Of a stretch of 5,474 nt of DNA, positions 1 through 5,474 are shown in pieces. The number at the start of each line of letters is the position of its first letter. Position 1 is the first letter of the stretch. Below the pieces are notes generated by a model. The model was not told the DNA's origin. It was given only the letters and a program-made list of their open reading frames with translations, and searched no databases. Where the stretch lies: assembly GCA_903871715.1 (NCBI GenBank), contig CAIQHW010000092.1, forward strand, positions 1 to 5,474. The letters run 5' to 3'. Made by a program: the position numbers and the translations under genes. Source of the DNA: an uncultured bacterium (GTDB lineage Bacteria > Bacteroidota > Bacteroidia > Chitinophagales > CAIODY01).

Positions 1-1376
1 ATGTTGAAACCAAAATAGCTGCATCACACCGCAGCAAAGTGGAATTGAGAGACCCTCAAAAAAATTACAACATGTTTGTTGTAAAAGAATTAGGAACAAA
101 AATTTCTGATAAAATAAACTGGGTAAAAGTTTTCAGCAACATTGGTGTAAAAATAGATTCAATCAATGTAAGCCAACCAGATTATTACAAAGCTTTAGGC
201 GATTTGTTAGAAACCATTTCTATTGCGGATTGGAAAACAAAATTAAAATTCAATTACATCAGCAGCAATGCTAATGCTTTGAGCAAAGCATTTCGCGATG
301 CGCAATTCAATTTTTATTCAAAAACTTTGAATGGACAAAAAGTTGAGCAACCACGATGGAAGCAGATGACAAACAGTGTTGACAACAATTTGGGCGAATT
401 GGTTGGACAACTTTATGTGAAAAAATATTTCACCGAAAATGCTAAAAAACGCATGGATGAATTGGTGAGCAACATTATGGCAGCTTACAAAATTCGATTA
501 CAAAAATTAGATTGGATGAGCGATGCTACTAAGGCAAAAGCTGAAGAAAAATTAGCAGCCATTATGCGTAAAATTGGCTATCCATCAAAATGGAAAAACT
601 ATGACGATGTGGTGATTGAAAGAAATAATTTTTTCGCTAATCACCAAAGCGTTGCTAAACATGGCTTTCATGAAATGATTGTAAAATTGGGCAAACCTGT
701 TGACAAAACAGAATGGGGCATGACACCACCAACTGTAAATGCTTATTACAATCCATCTTACAACGAAATTGTGTTCCCAGCTGGCATTTTGCAATTTCCA
801 TTTTTTGATGAAAATGCGGATGATGCAATAAATTATGGTGGCATTGGAATGGTGATTGGGCACGAGATTACACATGGTTTTGATGACCAAGGTTGTCAAT
901 ATGATGCAAAAGGAAACATGGAAAATTGGTGGACAAAAGAAGATGCCGAAAAATTTGCAGCAAAAACTAAAGGCTTGGTAAATCAATATGGTAGCAGCTT
1001 TATAACTGTGCCCACCGAAAAAGGAGTGGATAGTTTGGCAGTAAATGGCGAATTAACTTTGGGCGAAAACATTGCCGATTTTGGTGGACTTGCCATTGCG
1101 TTCGATGCTTACAAAATGACTAAGCAAGGGCAAGGCAACGATAAAATTGATGGCTACACTGGCGACCAACGCTTTTTCTTGGGCTTTGCACAAGTGTGGA
1201 GAGTGAAAAAACGTGATGAATTGATGCGCATGAGTATCAAAACTGACCCACATTCACCAGCCATGTTTCGAGTAAATGTACCGCTTAGAAATTTTGAACC
1301 TTTCTACAAAGCATTTGATGTAAAAGCTGGCAATCACATGTATTTGAAGCCAGAAGAAAGAGCAAAAATTTGGTAA
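1..1376 (+). CDS. M13 family zinc metallopeptidase (neprilysin/PepO-like), C-terminal part, 5' end outside window
   Basis: This is a zinc endopeptidase of family M13, which typically cleaves peptides in the periplasm or at the cell surface. The frame is open to the left edge (first full codon at 3), so the GTG at 39 is an internal valine and not a start. About 457 residues are visible of a family length near 670-700; the missing N-terminus should carry the signal peptide. Visible family marks, in order, are the substrate-binding NAYYNP (738-755), the zinc motif HEITH (861-875; two His ligands and catalytic Glu), GENIADFGG (from 1062; Glu at 1065-1067 is the third zinc ligand, Asp at 1077-1079 supports it), and DPHSPAMFRVN with His (1251-1253) and Arg (1269-1271) at the six-residue spacing of neprilysin His711/Arg717. 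The C-terminus PEERAKIW is the usual bacterial ending. All catalytic residues are intact. The physiological substrate cannot be told. fmt follows after 38 nt on the same strand. Confidence 0.96.
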   Translation, partial: VETKIAASHRSKVELRDPQKNYNMFVVKELGTKISDKINWVKVFSNIGVKIDSINVSQPDYYKALGDLLETISIADWKTKLKFNYISSNANALSKAFRDAQFNFYSKTLNGQKVEQPRWKQMTNSVDNNLGELVGQLYVKKYFTENAKKRMDELVSNIMAAYKIRLQKLDWMSDATKAKAEEKLAAIMRKIGYPSKWKNYDDVVIERNNFFANHQSVAKHGFHEMIVKLGKPVDKTEWGMTPPTVNAYYNPSYNEIVFPAGILQFPFFDENADDAINYGGIGMVIGHEITHGFDDQGCQYDAKGNMENWWTKEDAEKFAAKTKGLVNQYGSSFITVPTEKGVDSLAVNGELTLGENIADFGGLAIAFDAYKMTKQGQGNDKIDGYTGDQRFFLGFAQVWRVKKRDELMRMSIKTDPHSPAMFRVNVPLRNFEPFYKAFDVKAGNHMYLKPEERAKIW

Positions 1377-1381
1377 GAAAA

Positions 1382-1401
1382 AGATAGCGCTAATGTTATC
1401 T
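1382..1401 (+). other. small hairpin in the M13 peptidase-fmt gap
   Basis: AGATAGC (1382-1388) can pair with GTTATCT (1395-1401), giving a 7-bp stem with one G-T wobble and a 6-nt loop. On the plus strand it is followed by AAAATAAATC and not by a T tract, so it is a poor intrinsic terminator. It may be a weak attenuator, an mRNA-end structure or chance. If it does not terminate, fmt could be co-transcribed with the peptidase gene. Confidence 0.2.
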
Positions 1402-1414
1402 AAAATAAATCTTC

Positions 1415-2317
1415 ATGCGCATAGTTTTTTTCGGCACACCCGATTTTGCAGTTCCATCTTTAAAAATTTTGGTTGATAATGGTTATGATATCGCAGCCGT
1501 TGTAACTGTTGCTGATAAGCCATCGGGTAGAGGTTTGCAGGTGCATGAATCGCCTGTGAAGAAATTTGCATTGGCAAATCATCTCAAAATTTTACAGCCC
1601 CAAAAATTAAAAGATGAAACTTTTATTGCCGAATTAAAATCATTAAACGCCGATTTATTTATTGTAATTGCATTTCGTATGTTACCCGAAATCGTTTGGA
1701 ACATGCCACCCATTGGCACTTTCAATTTGCATGGCAGTTTGTTGCCAAAATATCGTGGCGCAGCACCCATTAATTGGGCAATCATAAATGGCGAAAAGGA
1801 AACTGGTGTAACCACTTTTTTCTTAAAACATGAAATTGATACGGGGGATATTTTGTTGCAGCAAAAAATAGAAATAGCTGAAAGTGCTACTGCAGGTGAA
1901 TTACACGACAAGATGATGCAGATAGGGGCTGATGTAGTTTTGAAAACAGTGCAATTAATTGAGTCTAAAAATTATCAATTGCAATCGCAAAATGGCGAAA
2001 TTATTCATGCACCAAAAATATTTAAAGACGATTGTAAAATCGATTGGCATCAGCCAGTTGAAAAAATTTTTGATTTTGTTCGTGGCTTAAGCTCTTATCC
2101 TACTGCATTTGCCGACTTAAATGGAAAAGTGTTGAAAATATTTTCTGGAAAAAAAATCCTCCAAAAAGTAGAGCATCCTATTGGAACTGTAATAACTGAC
2201 CACAAAACTTATTTAAAATTCGCTTGCCAAAATGGTTATTATGAAGTGGAAACTTTACAATTAGAGGGTAAGCAAAAAATGAATGTGCAAAATTTTTTAA
2301 GAGGCTGGCGTGATTAA
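1415..2317 (+). CDS. fmt: methionyl-tRNA formyltransferase
   Basis: Fmt transfers the formyl group of 10-formyltetrahydrofolate to Met-tRNAfMet in the cytosol, making the initiator tRNA for translation. The 300-residue protein is complete (family about 310). The N-terminal catalytic domain opens with MRIVFFGTPDFAVPSL, a hallmark of Fmt. The active-site residues are Asn104 and His106 in FNLHGSLLPKYRGAAP (residues 103-118) and Asp142 in HEIDTGD; the 38-residue Asn-to-Asp spacing matches E. coli Asn106/Asp144. The C-terminal tRNA-binding domain shows HAPKIFKDDCKIDW (198-211), RGLSSYPTAF (223-232) and the terminal KMNVQNFLRG. The start is firm: an in-frame TAA lies at 1406-1408 and no other start intervenes. 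There is no Shine-Dalgarno sequence. No def gene is visible next to it, unlike many bacteria. It converges on the GT2 gene. Confidence 0.98.
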   Translation: MRIVFFGTPDFAVPSLKILVDNGYDIAAVVTVADKPSGRGLQVHESPVKKFALANHLKILQPQKLKDETFIAELKSLNADLFIVIAFRMLPEIVWNMPPIGTFNLHGSLLPKYRGAAPINWAIINGEKETGVTTFFLKHEIDTGDILLQQKIEIAESATAGELHDKMMQIGADVVLKTVQLIESKNYQLQSQNGEIIHAPKIFKDDCKIDWHQPVEKIFDFVRGLSSYPTAFADLNGKVLKIFSGKKILQKVEHPIGTVITDHKTYLKFACQNGYYEVETLQLEGKQKMNVQNFLRGWRD

Positions 2318-2320
2318 TTG

Positions 2321-3523
2321 CTATTCTACATTTCGTGCAGTTGGCTGCCAAGCCGCACTGCGTATGCCTTTTAAGAATTTAATAAATCCCCAAATAATAG
2401 CAACGTTCATAAAATAAAAATAGGTGAGCAAGCGCAATGGCTTAAAATGAATGTTGAAAAGAACCAGCACAAAATCCAATAGCAGCAAAATCCAAAAAAT
2501 TAGTTTGTACCAAAAAATGTAATCATACAAATCATGATGTAGATGTGTGGAAGATAATTTCCAAACCACAAACAATCCGCTTATGGCTAAAAATGGAGTG
2601 AGCCATCGTAAAATTTTGTGCGAAAAAAAAGTGAACCCCACTGCCGAAAACGGACGAAAAATCCATTTCCAAAAACAAAATAAGTTTTGAAAATTACCAG
2701 CTGCAATGCGGCTTTTGCGTCTAAATTCTTCCCACATATTGCCAGGTACATCTTCATAACATATGGCTGCAGTTTCATAAATACACCGCAATTTTTGGTT
2801 GTGAATTTTCATGCACAAATAAAAATCGTCTACAATAAAATGCGGTGGAATTTCAACAAATGCCTTGCTGCTTATGGCAAAGCAAGCTCCAAATGGCCCC
2901 ATTAGTGCACCATGAAATCGCCCCTCAAAATATTTCATTTTGTTTTCACGGCTTACATACATACTTTCCAATTCGCTTACCGTGCTTGATTTACTTGCGT
3001 TATTTACCACATTTGCGCCCACCAAACCAATGTTTTTATTTTTAAAATTCTTCACCATTTCAAAAAGCATATCGGGATGAAATTGCACATTGGCATCGGT
3101 GATTAAAAAAACAATTTCATCGCCCAATTTTTCTTTGGCGCATTTAGCTAAAGCATTGATTAATGCAGGTTTTCCACTTCTTTTTTCGGCATTAATAATT
3201 TGAATGGGAGGAAAATTTTTGCTTTCTTTTTGAATAATCGAAAGTGAATTATCGTTGCTCAAATCGTTGCCAATAAATAGGTGCAGCAATTCTTTCGGAT
3301 AATTTAATTGTAAAATTGTTTTCAGTTTTTCGGCTAAAACTTTTTCTTCATTATACACTGACATTAAAATAGCAACAGTTGGCAGCTCATCTTTTTTTTC
3401 AAAAAAAATAGTATTGGCAGTTTGTCTTTTGCCCATAATTTTTATTAAAAAAGGATAGACGAGATAGGTATAGGTAACGCCTAAAATACAGAGCCAGAAA
3501 GCGATTTCGAAGATGAGCAACAT
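2321..3523 (-). CDS. membrane-bound family 2 glycosyltransferase
   Basis: This is a processive-type or cellulose-synthase-like GT2 enzyme that would add sugars from a nucleotide-sugar donor to a lipid-linked or growing glycan at the inner membrane. The 400 residues comprise an N-terminal membrane segment (about 5-28), a cytosolic GT-A domain (about 47-290) and three C-terminal membrane segments (about 302-322, 334-356, 364-386). GT-A marks are PTVAILMSVYNEE (48-60), GNDLSND (85-91) for the nucleotide, SGKPALINAL (116-125), the DXD-like TDAN (142-145, Asp143), VDDF (231-234) as the likely acceptor-side acid, and RRKSRIAAG (268-276) in the place of QxxRW. The tail WQPTARN is of a kind common in these enzymes. 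The start is fixed by an in-frame stop (TTA on plus strand, 3530-3532) three codons upstream. Sugar and acceptor specificity cannot be read from the sequence. It probably works with the GT4 gene upstream. Confidence 0.93.
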   Translation of the reverse strand: MLLIFEIAFWLCILGVTYTYLVYPFLIKIMGKRQTANTIFFEKKDELPTVAILMSVYNEEKVLAEKLKTILQLNYPKELLHLFIGNDLSNDNSLSIIQKESKNFPPIQIINAEKRSGKPALINALAKCAKEKLGDEIVFLITDANVQFHPDMLFEMVKNFKNKNIGLVGANVVNNASKSSTVSELESMYVSRENKMKYFEGRFHGALMGPFGACFAISSKAFVEIPPHFIVDDFYLCMKIHNQKLRCIYETAAICYEDVPGNMWEEFRRKSRIAAGNFQNLFCFWKWIFRPFSAVGFTFFSHKILRWLTPFLAISGLFVVWKLSSTHLHHDLYDYIFWYKLIFWILLLLDFVLVLFNIHFKPLRLLTYFYFMNVAIIWGFIKFLKGIRSAAWQPTARNVE

Positions 3524-3546
3524 TAGGTTTTACAATTTTTTAAGCG

Positions 3547-3573
3547 CAAATTTACAATAGATTTTTGATCAAA
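3547..3573 (-). promoter_or_regulatory. possible Bacteroidota-type promoter for the GT2 gene
   Basis: On the minus strand, TAAATTTG (3554-3547) matches the Bacteroidota -7 consensus TAnnTTTG exactly. A TTTG (3573-3570) lies 15 nt further upstream, closer than the usual 19 or so. The last base of the -7 element is 24 nt from the GT2 ATG, the same distance as at the DUF2795 promoter. In an AT-rich gap, chance is a real alternative. If it is active, GT2 has its own promoter in addition to any read-through from the GT4 gene. Confidence 0.4.
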
Positions 3574-3574
3574 A
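3563..3574. repeat. perfect 12-nt palindrome TTTTGATCAAAA
   Basis: TTTTGATCAAAA is its own reverse complement and lies in the 62-nt gap between the two glycosyltransferase genes. It covers the candidate -33 TTTG of the GT2 promoter, so it could be an operator. It could equally be an accident of an A/T-rich spacer. It is too compact, with no loop, to form a useful RNA hairpin. Confidence 0.3.
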
Positions 3575-3585
3575 TTTTAGCGAAA

Positions 3586-4776
3586 TTATTTTTCAGCAAT
3601 TTCTTTTAAAAATTTTTTCAGCAAATTTATTTGGTCGAAATGATTTTGAATGTGCAGTTGTGCATTGGTTTTTAACCGATTCATTTCATCAAGTTGTTGC
3701 AAAATTGCAATAATTGTTTGCGCCATTTCTTCAACATCATCGGTTATCAAAATATTTTCACCTTGGATACAATTTAATCCCATAGCGGCTTGCGAAGTGG
3801 CTACAACTGGCTTGCCCATTGCCATGGCTTCTAAAATTTTGATGCGAACACCGCCGCCACTTAGCAGCGGTACAATCATTAATTGTTTGTTGTTCATAAA
3901 TTCCAAGGCATCATTTACTTCCCCAATTATTTCTACACCATTTTGTTTTTCGGCAAAATATTTTTGCGGCATTTTTCTTCCAGCCAGATAAAAAATTGCT
4001 TGTGGAATTTGCTGTTTTATTTTTGGAAAAACATTTTTCAAAAACCAGTCAACGCCTTCTATATTAGGCATCCATTCCATACTGCCAATGTGAAATAAGC
4101 TAAATGGAATGATTTGTTTTTCGGCAATTTTAAAATCGTTCATAAAAATTCCAGCAGGAAAAAGATGCACCTTTTTTTGCTGGGTAGCGGCTTGGATAAA
4201 TTGCAATTCTTCTTCGTTAATTGCAGCTACAACATCTGCATTTTTCCAAACTTCAATTTCAAACTTTTTTAATTGTGCGGCTAAAATTTTTAAGTAAATA
4301 TTTTTTGGGAAATCCGCATTGGTGGCTAATTGCTGCCAAATGTGATGTTCAACATTATGAGCTCGAACAATAATTTTTGCTTTTGAAAACTTACGAATGA
4401 TGGGCAAATATTCGCCCAAAAAAACGCCTTCCATTTCAATGAAATCAAACTGATTTCTTTGTAAAATTTGACTCAATTTTTGAACAAAAATTTTACTTTT
4501 AAATCGAGTAATGTGGTAAGATTTATTTTGCAACAAACTGATAAAAGCCGCTACTGGATTAATGTTGGTGTTGTGATAAACCAATTCCAATTGGCAAATA
4601 TTTTTTAGCGAAGCAGGAATTTCAGATGGCTCAACAAAATGTTTTTTAGTATTAAAACTCAATAAAGTTACTTCATTTCCGAGCGCATGAAATGCTCGGG
4701 TAATGTTGTGAATGCCAATAGCACCGCCATCTTTGAGCGGATAAGGCAAGCGATAACTCAATTGTAAAATTTTCAT
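3586..4776 (-). CDS. family 4 glycosyltransferase (GT-B fold)
   Basis: This is a retaining glycosyltransferase of the GT4/WsaF-like group, expected to be cytosolic or loosely membrane-associated and to add a sugar from a nucleotide-sugar donor to an envelope glycan. From the ATG at 4776-4774 it has 396 residues, a full family length. The N-terminal GT-B half begins MKILQLSYRLPYPLKDGGAI, with the glycine-rich acceptor loop KDGG (15-18), and includes RAHNVEHHIW (138-147). The donor half has FHIGSMEWMPN (228-238), then VPLLSGGGVRIKILEAMAMG (302-321) with Glu316 as the second glutamate of the EX7E region; the first is not Glu here, as in many GGGxRxK-type GT4 enzymes. A longer form starting at a TTG (4785-4783) adds only three residues, and that TTG lies in a candidate -7 element, so ATG is preferred. 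GT2 lies 62 nt downstream on the same strand. Substrates are unknown. Confidence 0.93.
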   Translation of the reverse strand: MKILQLSYRLPYPLKDGGAIGIHNITRAFHALGNEVTLLSFNTKKHFVEPSEIPASLKNICQLELVYHNTNINPVAAFISLLQNKSYHITRFKSKIFVQKLSQILQRNQFDFIEMEGVFLGEYLPIIRKFSKAKIIVRAHNVEHHIWQQLATNADFPKNIYLKILAAQLKKFEIEVWKNADVVAAINEEELQFIQAATQQKKVHLFPAGIFMNDFKIAEKQIIPFSLFHIGSMEWMPNIEGVDWFLKNVFPKIKQQIPQAIFYLAGRKMPQKYFAEKQNGVEIIGEVNDALEFMNNKQLMIVPLLSGGGVRIKILEAMAMGKPVVATSQAAMGLNCIQGENILITDDVEEMAQTIIAILQQLDEMNRLKTNAQLHIQNHFDQINLLKKFLKEIAEK

Positions 4777-4782
4777 AGTAGG

Positions 4783-4790
4783 CAAAAATA
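4783..4790 (-). promoter_or_regulatory. exact -7 element (TAnnTTTG) just before the GT4 ATG
   Basis: The minus strand reads TATTTTTG, an exact TAnnTTTG, ending 7 nt before the GT4 ATG. Transcription from it would begin at or next to the ATG, giving a leaderless or nearly leaderless mRNA. I find no good TTTG at the right distance: the nearest (4823-4820) is 29 nt away. The assignment is therefore weak, and a chance match in AT-rich DNA is likely enough. Confidence 0.25.
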
Positions 4791-4854
4791 GTGAATGAAA
4801 GTGGGGCAGAAACTTTTATCAAAAAACTATTTGCGGAAAAATAACAAAAGGCTA

Positions 4855-4885
4855 TTTGTTTTTCAGCTTCATTAGTTTATGTTTG
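4855..4885 (+). promoter_or_regulatory. Bacteroidota-type promoter for the DUF2795 gene
   Basis: TTTG (4855-4858) and TATGTTTG (4878-4885) form an exact TTTG-N19-TAnnTTTG, the known sigma-ABfr promoter pattern of Bacteroidota, with the typical spacer. Transcription would start near 4890-4893, about 17 nt before the ATG at 4909. The -7 element includes the ATG at 4879, so that upstream ATG would not be in the mRNA. Confidence 0.65.
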
Positions 4886-4908
4886 CGCAAAATTCAAAAA
4901 ATAAAAAA

Positions 4909-5130
4909 ATGTATTGGACACTTGAATTAGCCTCGTATTTAGAAGATGCACCTTGGCCTGCTACCAAAGATGAATTGATTGATTACGCCATTCGCTCGGG
5001 TGCACCTGTAGAGGTGATTGAGAATTTGCAGGAGTTGGAGGATGATGGCGAATTACATGAAACCATTGAAGATATTTGGCCAGATTACCCAACAAAAGAT
5101 GATTTCCTTTTCAATGAAGATGAGTATTGA
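4909..5130 (+). CDS. DUF2795 domain protein, small and acidic
   Basis: This is a 73-residue protein beginning MYWTLELASYLEDAPWPATK. The function is unknown. I recognise the DUF2795 pattern: PATKDELIDYAIRSGAPVEVIENLQELEDDGE, followed by ETIEDIWPDYPT, which resembles the family core of YPA-x-K-x-x-L, a helix, GAP-x-EV and a second helix. It carries 22 Asp/Glu against 3 Lys/Arg, so it is strongly acidic. It has no signal peptide or membrane segment and is probably cytosolic. An in-frame ATG at 4879 would add ten residues (MFAQNSKNKK). I prefer 4909 because the upstream ATG falls in a good -7 element, the bases before 4909 are the A-rich leader usual in this phylum, and homologues as I recall them begin at MYWTLELA. 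It is probably monocistronic: divergent from the GT4 gene and convergent with ispE. Confidence 0.88.
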   Translation: MYWTLELASYLEDAPWPATKDELIDYAIRSGAPVEVIENLQELEDDGELHETIEDIWPDYPTKDDFLFNEDEY

Positions 5131-5153
5131 TAAGGCTATCATAGTTTTTTTTT
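5128..5153 (+). terminator. weak intrinsic terminator after the DUF2795 gene
   Basis: TGATA (5128-5132) pairs with TATCA (5137-5141) around an AGGC loop, and nine T residues follow at 5145-5153 after a 3-nt gap. The stem begins at the stop codon itself. It is short and GC-poor, so termination may be inefficient, but the long T tract fits the end of this transcription unit. It does not have the T tract on the minus strand needed to stop ispE transcription. Confidence 0.45.
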
Positions 5154-5161
5154 CATAAAGG

Positions 5162-5474
5162 CTACATCATTTCTATTATTTTTACAAAATAATTTTTGTC
5201 AAATTTTATTTCTGGAATTTCATTTTGAAAAATTCCAAACACTGCGGAGCCGCTTCCACTCATGCTTGCGTAGGCCGCTCCAAAATTGTAGAGAACATTT
5301 TTTATTTTTTCAATGGTTGGAAATTCGGCAAAAACTGGTTGCTCAAAATCGTTTTTCAAAAAATGTCTCCACTCATTTGTTGGCAAAAGCATAATTTCTT
5401 GTAAATCTTTTTTTTGTTGTGAAGGCTTAATTTTACTATAAGCCCAAGCGGTGTTTACATGAATATTGGGATGC
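5162..5474 (-). CDS. ispE: 4-diphosphocytidyl-2-C-methyl-D-erythritol kinase, C-terminal part, 5' end outside window
   Basis: IspE phosphorylates CDP-methylerythritol with ATP in the MEP (non-mevalonate) route to isoprenoid precursors, in the cytosol. It is a GHMP-superfamily kinase. Only the last 103 residues are present; the frame is open to the right edge, so the Met codon at 5392-5390 is internal. Marks, from the N-terminal side, are HPNIHVNTAWAYSKIKP at the edge (the stretch after the central catalytic region), NEWRHFLKNDFEQPVF, then GAAYASMSGSGSAVFGIF, which contains the GHMP glycine-rich motif III MSGSGS (5263-5246). NDFE together with MSGSGSAVFGIF is typical of IspE and separates it from homoserine or mevalonate kinase. 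The ATP-binding motif and N-terminal half are outside the window. The tail is convergent with the DUF2795 gene, with 31 nt between the stops. Confidence 0.92.
   Translation of the reverse strand, partial: HPNIHVNTAWAYSKIKPSQQKKDLQEIMLLPTNEWRHFLKNDFEQPVFAEFPTIEKIKNVLYNFGAAYASMSGSGSAVFGIFQNEIPEIKFDKNYFVKIIEMM

Noticed and set aside
39..41. GTG as start of the M13 peptidase
   Set aside because: The frame is open to the left edge, the residues upstream fit the family (KVELRDPQKNYN preceded by matching sequence), and the protein would lack about a third of the family length.
585..1253. Open frames on the minus strand inside the M13 peptidase gene (585-986, 1053-1253)
   Set aside because: They are antisense to strongly conserved coding sequence, are rich in Cys, His, Phe and Ile as expected from reverse reading, and resemble no family I know.
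1369..1398. Possible fmt promoter (TTTG, 18 nt, TAATGTTA)
   Set aside because: The -7 part has two mismatches in the four TTTG positions, so it is not separable from chance.
2330..2356. Possible terminator hairpin at the fmt/GT2 junction
   Set aside because: The best stems are 4-5 bp, inside the GT2 coding end, with no T tract after them.
2687..4297. Plus-strand open frames inside the two glycosyltransferase genes
   Set aside because: They are shadows of the minus-strand genes, with low-complexity, Cys/Phe-rich translations and no recognisable motifs.
4783..4785. TTG as start of the GT4 gene
   Set aside because: It adds only three residues before MKILQLSYRLPYPL, the usual beginning of such enzymes, and it lies within a candidate -7 element.
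5390..5392. ATG as start of a small 76-residue gene
   Set aside because: The frame continues to the right edge with clear IspE sequence (HPNIHVNTAWAYS), so this is an internal Met of a truncated ispE.
1..5474. Mobile element, CRISPR, defence, toxin-antitoxin or other novel multi-gene system
   Set aside because: Both strands were read for repeats, transposase, phage or nuclease-like genes and none were seen. Every sizeable reading frame is explained by known families.

Overview
This window is an AT-rich stretch of ordinary bacterial chromosome, most likely from the phylum Bacteroidota. The evidence for that is: no Shine-Dalgarno-like purine block before the start codons; A/T-rich leaders; several exact copies of the Bacteroidota -7 promoter element TAnnTTTG, one paired with a TTTG -33 element at 19-nt spacing; and a small acidic DUF2795 protein of the form I associate with this phylum. 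A lineage near Chitinophagales or Sphingobacteriales is a guess.

Layout: (1) 1-1376, plus strand: the C-terminal two thirds of an M13 (neprilysin/PepO-like) zinc metallopeptidase, cut by the left edge. (2) 1415-2317, plus strand: fmt, methionyl-tRNA formyltransferase, complete. (3) 2321-3523, minus strand: a membrane-anchored family 2 glycosyltransferase, convergent with fmt and only 3 nt from it. (4) 3586-4776, minus strand: a cytosolic family 4 glycosyltransferase, 62 nt upstream of the GT2 gene and probably working in the same surface-glycan pathway. (5) 4909-5130, plus strand: a 73-residue DUF2795 protein behind a good Bacteroidota-type promoter. (6) 5162-5474, minus strand: the C-terminal part of ispE (isoprenoid precursor synthesis), cut by the right edge and convergent with the DUF2795 gene.

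The genes fall into housekeeping functions (initiator-tRNA formylation, the MEP pathway, envelope proteolysis) plus a two-gene glycosyltransferase unit. No gap without a gene exceeds about 132 nt. I see no tRNA, rRNA, CRISPR array, insertion sequence or phage gene, and no evidence of an undescribed multi-gene system. The most useful observations are small: promoter elements that settle one start codon and suggest others, a short palindrome in the GT2 leader, and an uncharacterised, very acidic conserved protein.
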